From Kitasatospora aureofaciens (lineage in GTDB: Bacteria > Actinomycetota > Actinomycetes > Streptomycetales > Streptomycetaceae), in the NCBI RefSeq assembly GCF_019192735.1, contig NZ_JAHTKP010000056.1, positions 1 to 51,220 on the forward strand: a stretch of 51,220 nucleotides of DNA, read 5' to 3'. The notes under the pieces are model-generated. The model ran no database searches, had not been told where the DNA came from, and worked only from the letters and a program-made list of their open reading frames with translations. Both the position numbers and the translations under genes were made by a program. Shown here piece after piece: positions 8,000 to 15,749 of the stretch (position 1 is the stretch's first letter; the number at the start of each line of letters is the position of its first letter).

Positions 8000-8859
8000 C
8001 CGCCCCAGCCCCGCCACCAGACGCTGGCCCGCTCGCCTTCGATCTCGCATTCCTGCGCGAGCGCGCCATGGACTGCCGGCTCGGTGACGACGAGCTGACC
8101 GCGCTGACCGGCATCCCCACCGCCGACTGGGACACCCACCTCACCCCGCAGACTCTCCCGGCCGCGGCTTTGATCCATCTGGCCCGCGCCCTCGCCACCT
8201 CCCCGGAATCCCTCCTGCGCACCCCTGTCCAGGACAACCGCCCCGCCCCGCAGACGGCCACCCACGCCACCGTGCTGCACGCGGCCCTTATGGAGGCCGG
8301 CCGCATCCACCCCGACGACCTGGCCGGCGCCCTGGAATGGCCCCCGCACCGTCTTGAACGCGTCGCCACCGCCCTGGCCGCACACCTCGAGCAGCACAAC
8401 AGCCCCCACCGGCTCGTCCACACCGACACCGGCATCCACCTGACCACCACACCCGGGCTGCTCACCGGCAGACAACGGCAGAACCTGCACGGCGCCGGCC
8501 ACACGGCCGCCTCCCTCAGCCCACCCGAGGCAGCAGCTGTCACTCGCATGTTGCACCGCACCGCCAGCGGCCTGCCCCTGGACCTGCCATCCGAGCAGAT
8601 CCCGCGCCTGGCCAACCGTCGCCTGCTCGCTCCCACGGGAGGGAATCCGACCGTCCATCCCGACCTGCTGTTTGCCCTCGGGCTGGCCCGCCATCCCCTC
8701 ACAGACACTCCAGCTCCAGCCGACAGCCAAGTCCTCGGCCACCGAGCCACCGTGGCAGATCCGCCGGAGCCCGGGCGTGTCGACCACCCGGCCGCGGCAC
8801 TCGCTGTTCCCGTGGCCGTGCCTGCCGGCACCGTACCGCGGCTATCGGGATCGCGATGA
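7996..8859 (+). CDS. helix-turn-helix cassette protein of unknown function
   Basis: This 287-residue protein starts at GTG 7996, overlapping the previous stop. Residues about 28-75 (DDELTALTGIPTADW, then LIHLARALATSPESLL) have the pattern of an XRE-type helix-turn-helix. A second region (HPDDLAGALEWPPHRLERV) looks like another winged-helix or HTH unit. The C-terminus is Pro/Ala-rich and probably disordered. It holds the slot where a TniQ-type target protein would be expected, but it lacks the zinc-finger cysteines of TniQ. A DNA-binding or regulatory role is likely and the specific job is unknown. Confidence 0.55.
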   Translation: MTAPAPPPDAGPLAFDLAFLRERAMDCRLGDDELTALTGIPTADWDTHLTPQTLPAAALIHLARALATSPESLLRTPVQDNRPAPQTATHATVLHAALMEAGRIHPDDLAGALEWPPHRLERVATALAAHLEQHNSPHRLVHTDTGIHLTTTPGLLTGRQRQNLHGAGHTAASLSPPEAAAVTRMLHRTASGLPLDLPSEQIPRLANRRLLAPTGGNPTVHPDLLFALGLARHPLTDTPAPADSQVLGHRATVADPPEPGRVDHPAAALAVPVAVPAGTVPRLSGSR

Positions 8860-9959
8860 CGACGCGTCCGGCCGCCGCGCAGGCCACTGCTGCCGGGCAG
8901 TGGCGGCCCACCTGGTCGCCGGGGCCAGGTAATCCGGATCTGCCCGCGCTCACCGTGGTGCACGACGCACACGACGACCACGCGTTCATGTCGGCGGCTC
9001 TGACTGCCCACGCACCGGCGCTGGGCCGCATCACCGTCCACCCCACCCCTGTGGCCACCGCTCCCGCATCTCTGGCCCACGATCTCCTGCGCAGTCTGAA
9101 CAAGCACCTGCTCCCGGGGAACGAGGAGGCCGCCCACTGGGCCGGTGGAACCGACACCGCCTGGCGCGTTGTCGCTGCCTGGACCACCGCTCTGCACATC
9201 GGGCACGTCATCGTCACCCGCGCCCACCGCATCAGCTCCCGCCACTTCGAGCACCTCTTCGCCTTGCGGGAACTCACCGGGATCCACCTGACCCTGCTGT
9301 GCCATGGTCCCCTCCCGCCCGCACTTGCCTCCGCCCTGGCCTTCCTGCCGCACCACGGCGTGCACACCCTGGATGGCGCCCGCCGTGCCGTCAGCACACC
9401 GCTCCCGCCACCGCCGGCCGACCGGTACGCCTGGTGGGAGGCCGCCACGCACATCCCACCCCACGCGGATGAGCCGGGCTTCATCCGGCCCACGTCCAGC
9501 CCGCTCGACCACAGCCGCTTGGCCGCCGCAGGCCGCCGCTTGGGCCGCACGCTGCTCGCACTGCCCGCCGGCGGGCGATTTCCACCCGAGCTCGACCATG
9601 CGACGGTCCTGCTCGCCCACCGGCTTCACACACGCGTCGCCCACCCTCTGCACGCCGCCGCGCTGGCACAGCGGATTGTCACCGGACGCTCCGACGCGCC
9701 GCTTCGGCTGTCCGTCGCCCGCACCGGCGGCGGCGATCTTCCCGCACCGCCCTGGGCAGCCGACCTGATCTCCGCAGCCGGCCGCTTCGCGGAGCTGGAC
9801 GGGAGACCGCCCGGCCGCCAAAGCATGCAACTCGCCCCGTGGGACAGGAGAGCCGTGGACGAAGCAGCCCACATCTGCGGCCTGTTCGAGCGTCAGGTTC
9901 TCAACAGGAGCCAAGCGCGTTCCAACCCGCCGCGTACACGGGCTCACCCGAAAGAATGA
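8856..9959 (+). CDS. unknown cassette protein, paralogue of the 6563-7999 product
   Basis: This 367-residue protein ends the six-gene operon, starting in an ATGA overlap. Its residues about 35-150 follow those of the 6563-7999 product: DAHDDHAFMSAAL, LGRITVHPTPVATAPASLAH, AWRVVAAW, TRAHRISSRHFEHL, LTGIHLTLLCHG. It lacks that protein's recombinase-like C-terminal half. Instead the tail is helical and ends basic. The shared domain looks like a Rossmann-type alternating alpha/beta fold, with alternating hydrophobic strands ending LTVVHD and LTLLCHG. Two copies of one domain in one operon suggest a heteromeric complex. Function is unknown. Confidence 0.55.
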   Translation: MTTRPAAAQATAAGQWRPTWSPGPGNPDLPALTVVHDAHDDHAFMSAALTAHAPALGRITVHPTPVATAPASLAHDLLRSLNKHLLPGNEEAAHWAGGTDTAWRVVAAWTTALHIGHVIVTRAHRISSRHFEHLFALRELTGIHLTLLCHGPLPPALASALAFLPHHGVHTLDGARRAVSTPLPPPPADRYAWWEAATHIPPHADEPGFIRPTSSPLDHSRLAAAGRRLGRTLLALPAGGRFPPELDHATVLLAHRLHTRVAHPLHAAALAQRIVTGRSDAPLRLSVARTGGGDLPAPPWAADLISAAGRFAELDGRPPGRQSMQLAPWDRRAVDEAAHICGLFERQVLNRSQARSNPPRTRAHPKE

Positions 9960-10010
9960 ACCAACCGGATAGAGCCCAACACACCACCCCGCCTACCCGA
10001 TGCTGGGGGC

Positions 10011-10508
10011 ATGGCAGAACGTCCCCGGGACTTGTGGGCTCAGCTCAACATGGCGGTCACGCACATCGGCCTGTCAGCGCCTGGCAAGGTGAGCGCCCGA
10101 GCCCAAGGCAAGACAACCGTCATCACGGCAAATCAGGTGCGCACCGTCACCCTGGTGCTGTCCGGCCACACATCCGCAACGACCACCGCTGTGCAGGACC
10201 ACTTCGGCTGGCCCGTGTGGGACGCGCCCGCCGTGCCCGCCCAGGACCACGGCTGGAAGGCCGTCTTCAACTCGGCCAACCGTACCTTCGAAGGCTTCTA
10301 CGACGAGTCAAAGCACAGCACCGCCCCGGAGATCGTCCGCATCGCAGTACCTGTTCGCCTCACCGACGACATGTGGCACATGCTCGAGAAGACCGGAGCC
10401 GTCGTCATGTGTATCGGCCTGACAGGGGATCCAGCACCGCAGGCCATCGCCACTGGAGTCCGGCAGCGTCAGTTCCGCGCAGCCCTGGTCGAAGCACTGT
10501 TCCACTGA
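10011..10508 (+). CDS. hypothetical protein, 165 residues
   Basis: The ATG at 10011 follows GGGGG, and the frame is non-repetitive with a mixed alpha/beta composition (VRTVTLVLSGHTSATTTA, then EIVRIAVPVRLTDDMWHML). No signal peptide, membrane segment or known motif is visible. It starts 51 nt after the TniA cassette and could be its last, loosely attached member or an independent gene. Confidence 0.5.
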   Translation: MAERPRDLWAQLNMAVTHIGLSAPGKVSARAQGKTTVITANQVRTVTLVLSGHTSATTTAVQDHFGWPVWDAPAVPAQDHGWKAVFNSANRTFEGFYDESKHSTAPEIVRIAVPVRLTDDMWHMLEKTGAVVMCIGLTGDPAPQAIATGVRQRQFRAALVEALFH

Positions 10509-10829
10509 GCAACCCCAGCCCTGACGTACCCCAGCGGCACTTGTCCAGCACCACGTTGAGCGGGCCGCGTCCCCGAGCCCAACCCCAGCGCGGTTCCAAC
10601 TCTCGCACCGGCGAACAACAAGGGCTCCCTGGCCCTCAGCGGTACACCGGAACACCAGCGGGATAGCATCACCACCTTGAACCGCGCCGGCCGCATCCCG
10701 CCCGGCAGCGAAGGCGGCCAAATCGGCGCTGAGCACGAAGGTTCGGCCCCTGCCGCTGACGGCGCTACCGGCACGGGGCCGCGACACTGTCCGAGTGCCT
10801 CTGGTACGGGCGGCTACCCGGCTGCCACA
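10509..10829. other. intergenic region before the Ski2-like helicase
   Basis: About 320 bp have no supportable gene. The helicase frame is open upstream to a TTG at 10677, but that extension (residues rich in Gly, Ala, Pro and Ser) looks non-coding. The promoter of the helicase gene probably lies here. Confidence 0.5.
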
Positions 10830-13800
10830 GTGAGCACCGTGCACGAAACAGACACCGAGGCCAGCGATCTGACGGTCCAACAGCTCGTCCGTGACAAGTG
10901 GGGGAGCGACCTGCCGGCCACAGGGCTGCAGCAGCGGTTCACCGAGCCGGGCTGGACCTACCAGGAGCAGGTGCCACGCCCATGCCCGCAGTGCGACGGC
11001 CTACTGCACTCGCTTCGCCGCCCGTACGAGTCCGCAGGGCGCAAGTACCGGTACGTCGCCATCGTCTGCCCCGCCTGCCCAACTGCGTTCACGCTCGCCG
11101 ACCTCGGCGTGAAGACCTACGACAAACTCCTGCGCCCCACCACCCCGGCCACACCCGCGGCGGCCGCCGCCCCCGGACCTCGGCGTACAAAAACCCCTCC
11201 TGCGGTGACCGCCCGCGCCGCGGCACGGCCGGCGGCCGGGCTCGACATGGGCCCGTGCCCGAGCGGGCCCGGCGTGACCGTCACGGCGATCCGCCTGCCC
11301 CACCCCTCCCGCGAACCCGCCCCCGTGGGCCCGGCGTGGCCCGAAGACCTGCCCCTGCCCGCCCAGAAGGAGACGCGGGCCCTGTGGTGGGGAAAGATCA
11401 CCAACCCCGCCTGGAACGTGCCCGAGCCCGCGCTGCGCGCCGCCACCGACGTGAGGGCCATCACCCCGGCGGGGGAGCGATTCGACACCCTGCGCGACAC
11501 CCTCACCGGCCTCGGCGCCCAGGTGCGAACCGCTGCGCACTGGGTTGAGGACGAGTTCGTCACGACGGTGTCCGACCTCAGCGCGTCCGTCGAGCTGGCC
11601 GCCTGGCCCGGCGGCGTGGCGACACCGGCCGCTGGCCCCGCCGCATACGCGGCCCGGGACGCGTTCGCCGCCCAGTGGGACGCCCTGGACGAGCTCCCCG
11701 CCGGCGACACCGAGGCGTTCGTGCCCGTGGAGGACCTCGTCCCCGAGGCGTGGAAGGCGCTGCTGCCGCACCCGGCGTTCAACCCGGTCCAGGCCGCCGC
11801 CGTCCCCACCATCACCGACGGCGACGAGCACGCCATGGTCGTTGCTCCGACCGGAGCCGGGAAGACCGCGATCGGCATGGTCGCCGCCCTCACCGCCCGC
11901 CAACGCGGCCGCAAAGCCGCCTGGCTCGTCCCCCAGCGCTCCCTCACCGACGAACTCGACCGCGACCTCACCGCCTGGCGCCGCGCCGGGCTGCGCGTGG
12001 TCCGCCTGACTGGCGAAGCCGCCGTCGACACCGACCTCATCCGCGAAGCCGATCTGTGGGTCGCCACCACCGAGAAGTTCGAGGCGATCTGCCGCGCCGG
12101 CTCCCTGCGCGCCGCGCTCGCCGAAGTCGGCTGCCTGGTCGTGGACGAGATCCACCTGCTCGGCGACCCTGTCCGAGGCCCGGTCCTGGAGGCACTCCTG
12201 GCCCGGGTCCGCGAGGACGCCGCCCGGGTACGGATCGTGGGCCTGTCCGCGACCGTCGCCAACGCCGACCAGCTCGCCGAATGGCTCGGCGCCCGCCTCA
12301 TCCGCTCGCCCTGGCGCCCTACCCGCCTGACCTGGCAGCTGCCGTCCATGCCACCGGACGCCGACGCCACCGACTGGGCGACCCGCAACAACACCCGCAC
12401 CCGCCGCACCGTCGACCTCGCCCGCCACCACACCCAAGGCGGCGGAAGCGTCCTGGTGTTCTGCGGCAGCAAACGCTCGGTCCGCACCACCGCCCTCGCC
12501 CTGGCCCACGACCGCGGCGTCGACACCACCGGCGCCGACGCGGACGACAGCGACCTCGTGGAACGCCTGTGCACCAAGGCCGGCGTGCGCCTGCACTACC
12601 GCGACTGGCCCCACAAACGCGAAGCCGAACAGGCCTTCCGCACCCGCCAGGCCGACATCCTCGTCGCCACCTCCACCGTCGCCGCCGGCGTCAACCTCCC
12701 CGCCCGCGCCGTCATCGTCCGCGACACCCAGATCGGCATGAGCCGCATCGAAGTGTCCATGGTCCAGCAGATGTTCGGCCGCGCAGGCCGCATCGGCGCC
12801 GGCGAACGCGAAGGCCACGCCTACCTGCTCACCGCCCCCAGCGAACGCCACCACTGGCAGGCACGCCTCGCCGCCGGATACACCGTCACCTCCCGCATCC
12901 GCGACTGCCTGCCCGACCACCTTCTCGCCGAGGCCGTCCAGAACCGCCTCGCCACCACCACCCAGGCCGAGAACTGGTGGAAGAGCACCCTCGCCTTCCA
13001 CCAAGGCCACCACCCCCTCGACCCCCTCCACGACGCCACCGACTTCCTCACCGACACCGCCTACCTCACCCGCACCCCCGACCCCGACGGCGGCGACGAC
13101 CGCATCGAAGCCACCGAACTCGGCCGCCTCACCAGCCGCTTCATGGTCGACGCCGACCTCGCCTCCACCCTCGCCTACGCCACCGCTCACCTCCCCGTCC
13201 CCGACAACCCGGACACCGCGGAAGATGCCCTTATCACCGCCCTCGCCACCCGCCTGCCCGCACTCGAACAAGCCCCCTTCACCGACCGCGCCAAAGCCGA
13301 GCTCTACAACGTCCTGCGCGCCCTCGGCCAACCCCACGACGCCGCCCCCGACACGGAGCAGGACGAGGAAGACGACTGGCAGCCTGTCGCCGGCGACCTC
13401 GCCCGCGCCGTCCTGCTCCTCGTCGCCCGCGCACCCCGAGCCTTCCGCGGCCGGCCCGCCTACATCCGCGGCATCCCGGCGGACTCCATGGCACCCGTCC
13501 TCGACGACGCACAGCGCTACCTCGCCTGGCTCGGCGCCCAAGGCCCCCTCGCCACCGTCCACCCCTGGATCGCCATCACCGCCGCCGACCTCGCCCAGCG
13601 CATCCGCTGGCGCACCCTTGGCCCGTCCCGCGGGGCCGGCCGACTGCTGTGGATGTGCGAACAGATGGCCACCCCCGCCCACACCCACGCCCTGGTCCCC
13701 ACCATGTGGCAGGCCGCCCGCGCCCGCGGCATCGACTCACCGGACTGGCCCGGCACCACGGCGCCCAGCACCTGCCGCCTCACTCCGGCCGACTACCGAA

Positions 13801-14066
13801 CTCTCCTCGCCTCCCGTACCACAGGCACCGAGATCACCCTCCACACCGACCGAGCCCACATCCGGGCACCGCGTGGAGCAACCGTGATCACCTGGACCGG
13901 AACCTTGACCAGTTGGCACACCAGCACCGGCACTGTTCTCGAGATCCCGTACCTGGCTCCGCAGCACGATGATCCATCAGCAGGGAAAATCGGCGCCGCC
14001 GTCTTCACTCGAGGAGACCGCACCGCGGCTGGCTGGCCCAGCACATACAACAGAACCTCGGTTTGA
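10830..14066 (+). CDS. Ski2-like DEIH-box helicase with N-terminal zinc motif
   Basis: This large superfamily 2 helicase has 1078 residues from GTG 10830. An N-terminal four-cysteine zinc motif (C52-x2-C55 and C80-x2-C83) precedes a linker of variable composition and the helicase core. Motif I is APTGAGKT (339-346), motif II is DEIH (439-442), motif III is GLSATV, and motif VI is QMFGRAGR (647-654). These match the Ski2/Hel308/Brr2 group. A helical C-terminal part follows. The start is a judgement: an upstream TTG (10677) and a later GTG (10839) are possible. It faces the SF1 helicase operon convergently. Helicases of this type are common in defence islands, but no partner gene proves a system here. 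Confidence 0.8.
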   Translation: MSTVHETDTEASDLTVQQLVRDKWGSDLPATGLQQRFTEPGWTYQEQVPRPCPQCDGLLHSLRRPYESAGRKYRYVAIVCPACPTAFTLADLGVKTYDKLLRPTTPATPAAAAAPGPRRTKTPPAVTARAAARPAAGLDMGPCPSGPGVTVTAIRLPHPSREPAPVGPAWPEDLPLPAQKETRALWWGKITNPAWNVPEPALRAATDVRAITPAGERFDTLRDTLTGLGAQVRTAAHWVEDEFVTTVSDLSASVELAAWPGGVATPAAGPAAYAARDAFAAQWDALDELPAGDTEAFVPVEDLVPEAWKALLPHPAFNPVQAAAVPTITDGDEHAMVVAPTGAGKTAIGMVAALTARQRGRKAAWLVPQRSLTDELDRDLTAWRRAGLRVVRLTGEAAVDTDLIREADLWVATTEKFEAICRAGSLRAALAEVGCLVVDEIHLLGDPVRGPVLEALLARVREDAARVRIVGLSATVANADQLAEWLGARLIRSPWRPTRLTWQLPSMPPDADATDWATRNNTRTRRTVDLARHHTQGGGSVLVFCGSKRSVRTTALALAHDRGVDTTGADADDSDLVERLCTKAGVRLHYRDWPHKREAEQAFRTRQADILVATSTVAAGVNLPARAVIVRDTQIGMSRIEVSMVQQMFGRAGRIGAGEREGHAYLLTAPSERHHWQARLAAGYTVTSRIRDCLPDHLLAEAVQNRLATTTQAENWWKSTLAFHQGHHPLDPLHDATDFLTDTAYLTRTPDPDGGDDRIEATELGRLTSRFMVDADLASTLAYATAHLPVPDNPDTAEDALITALATRLPALEQAPFTDRAKAELYNVLRALGQPHDAAPDTEQDEEDDWQPVAGDLARAVLLLVARAPRAFRGRPAYIRGIPADSMAPVLDDAQRYLAWLGAQGPLATVHPWIAITAADLAQRIRWRTLGPSRGAGRLLWMCEQMATPAHTHALVPTMWQAARARGIDSPDWPGTTAPSTCRLTPADYRTLLASRTTGTEITLHTDRAHIRAPRGATVITWTGTLTSWHTSTGTVLEIPYLAPQHDDPSAGKIGAAVFTRGDRTAAGWPSTYNRTSV

Positions 14067-14333
14067 CCAGTACGGGAACGCGAACCGGAAGAGACCCAGA
14101 CTCCCCTGGTCGGCCGTGTTGTCCGGTTCGGGAGCGTGTTGAGTCGAGCCGGAGCGAGTCGGATCTACTGGTCGGTAGCTGACTGACCGGACCCGCGGCA
14201 CCCGATGGCGCCCATGGCCCGCAACGCCGACGAGGGGACGTGCCGGAATCGGCGGGCTGTACGACGGGTCGCATCTCAGCTGACACCGATCTGGGGTCGG
14301 TGCAACGGATGGCTGTTGGGTGAGACAGGCGTC

Positions 14334-14379
14334 CCGTCAGAGGCGGTCGGCGCGGTGCGATCTCGGCGACCTCTGACGG
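14334..14379 (-). terminator. inverted repeat downstream of the SF1 helicase operon
   Basis: CCGTCAGAGG at 14334-14343 pairs perfectly with CCTCTGACGG at 14370-14379 across a 26-nt loop, ending 14 nt past the stop of the minus-strand operon. It probably terminates that operon, and perhaps both converging transcripts. A 12-bp palindrome, TGTCACGTGACA at 14392-14403, overlaps the helicase stop codon. The rest of the 327-bp gap (14067-14393) shows no gene. Confidence 0.5.
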
Positions 14380-14393
14380 ATGCCCATGGGGTG

Positions 14394-15749
14394 TCACGTG
14401 ACAGGACGGTGCTGGGCGAGTTTTGCGAGCATGGCCTGGTTGGCTTCCCAACCGTCGGGGAACTTGGCCGGTACGGACAGGTGGACGGGGTCGGTGGAAG
14501 GGTGGCTGTCGAGGAGGTCAGCGACTCCTGCGCGAGTGACGACGATGCAGGCCTGCCGGTGGCGGGAGGCGAGCACGCACAGCCGTCCGGCCTCGAGGTG
14601 GAAGGCGGTGGCGTCGCGGCGTCCGGACAGTGGGTGCACGACGATGACGATTTCGAACTCGCGGCCCTGGAGACGGTTCGCGGTGTCGACCGTCACGCGC
14701 GGCGCGTGAGGATGGCCGATGCGGGTCAGGGCTTGCCGGACCAGGTCGGCCTGGTCGCGGTGGGCGACGCCGATGGCGATGTCGCCGGCCCCCAGGAGGC
14801 GGCCGTCGCTGTGGCGCTCGCAGGTGGCGAACGCTCCGCGGGCGAGGATGCGGGCAGCGAGGTCCGCAGCGGTCTGCAGGGTTTCGGTGTCGGTGCGCGG
14901 GACGTGACGGCGCGGCAGCTCGTGCAGGGCCCAGCCGGTGGTGAAGGCCATCGCGAGTGTCTCGTCCAGGTGGGTTCCGCCGAAGCCGGCGGTGGTGAGT
15001 TCCAGGGTGCGTGCTCCTTCGCCGGTTCCGGCGGTGAAGCCGGTGAATGGGTAGAAGGCATGGGAGATGGCGGGGGCGGCGGACGCGGGCAGGCGCCAGG
15101 ACACCGGCAGCTGGTGCACGGGGATGTCCGGGTTGTGCTCCAGCATCACGGTGACGCCGTTCAGCGTCGGGTTGTGCGGCAGGCCGATCCAGCGTTCGGT
15201 GCCGACGACCGTGAATGGGTCCAACTGGCCGGGGTCGCCGACGAACAGGCCGCGGTCGAAACGCTCGACGATCCGCAGGAGCAGGTCGGAGCGCATCTGG
15301 TAGGACTCGTCCAGGATCGCCCACCGGAACGTGGTGTCGCGGACGGTGGCCCACTTGGCGGCGGTTCCGACGATGATCTGGCAGCCGGAGAGGTCGTTCA
15401 AGGTGCGCCCGATGGTTAGGTTCGTCAGGTTGTTCAGGGCCGGTGGGGCGACGTAGGTGCTGGAGCTCAGCCGGCCGATGGGAATGCCGGGGTCGGATTC
15501 GGTGAGTCGTTCGATCAGGTCGTCGACCTGGTTGTTGGTCTGGGCGACGATGATGGGGCGTTCGTTGCTGGTGGCGAGTTCGCGGGCCGCGCGGACGACC
15601 AGGGTGCTCTTGCCAGCTCCGGGCGGGGAGTCGACGACGATGGCTCGATGTGTGGTGTGGGCGAGGTCGGCCAGGATCTGCGCGGTGGTGGCATTCGCGG
15701 TGGCGACCGGATCCGCGATCGGGTCGGGCGTGGTGGTGTCAGTCGTCAT
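14394..15749 (-). CDS. SF1 helicase, Dna2/Upf1-like
   Basis: This 451-residue protein is nearly all helicase core. Motif I is PPGAGKST (residues 42-49), motif II is AILDESYQ with D147 and E148, motif III is GDPGQLDPF (171-179), and the late motifs are NRLQGREFEIVIVV and VLASRHRQACIVV. These are typical of the SF1B Upf1/Dna2 branch. The usual accessory barrel and zinc domains that precede the core are missing, since Walker A starts at about residue 42. A probable barrel is found in the upstream gene product. The ATG lies inside the end of the preceding gene (11-bp overlap), so the two are translationally coupled. It is the last gene of the four-gene operon that contains the Fe-S nuclease. Confidence 0.8.
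   Translation of the reverse strand: MTTDTTTPDPIADPVATANATTAQILADLAHTTHRAIVVDSPPGAGKSTLVVRAARELATSNERPIIVAQTNNQVDDLIERLTESDPGIPIGRLSSSTYVAPPALNNLTNLTIGRTLNDLSGCQIIVGTAAKWATVRDTTFRWAILDESYQMRSDLLLRIVERFDRGLFVGDPGQLDPFTVVGTERWIGLPHNPTLNGVTVMLEHNPDIPVHQLPVSWRLPASAAPAISHAFYPFTGFTAGTGEGARTLELTTAGFGGTHLDETLAMAFTTGWALHELPRRHVPRTDTETLQTAADLAARILARGAFATCERHSDGRLLGAGDIAIGVAHRDQADLVRQALTRIGHPHAPRVTVDTANRLQGREFEIVIVVHPLSGRRDATAFHLEAGRLCVLASRHRQACIVVTRAGVADLLDSHPSTDPVHLSVPAKFPDGWEANQAMLAKLAQHRPVT

Noticed and set aside
7851..9947. Minus-strand open frame of 698 codons across the TniA cassette
   Set aside because: It lies opposite three overlapping plus-strand genes with paralogous domains. Composition is Gly/Arg-biased with no motif.
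11001..13688. Long minus-strand open frame (895 codons) opposite the Ski2-like helicase, rich in Gly, Val and Ala
   Set aside because: The plus-strand frame has all helicase motifs. The antisense frame is a low-complexity by-product of GC-rich codon use.
10830..14066. DISARM or BREX assignment for the Ski2-like helicase
   Set aside because: No DUF1998 protein, phospholipase-D nuclease, methyltransferase or BREX genes accompany it.
9960..14393. Right end of the TniA element
   Set aside because: I looked for an inverted TGTCAC-type end with the AATNTTCGG extension downstream of the cassette. Isolated TGACA words occur (for example near 10421 and 14280) but without the rest of the motif, so no end is claimed.
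14392..14403. TGTCACGTGACA palindrome as a transposon junction
   Set aside because: It shares the TGTCAC start but none of the following bases of the 18-mer, and it overlaps a stop codon. Chance or part of the terminator region is as likely.
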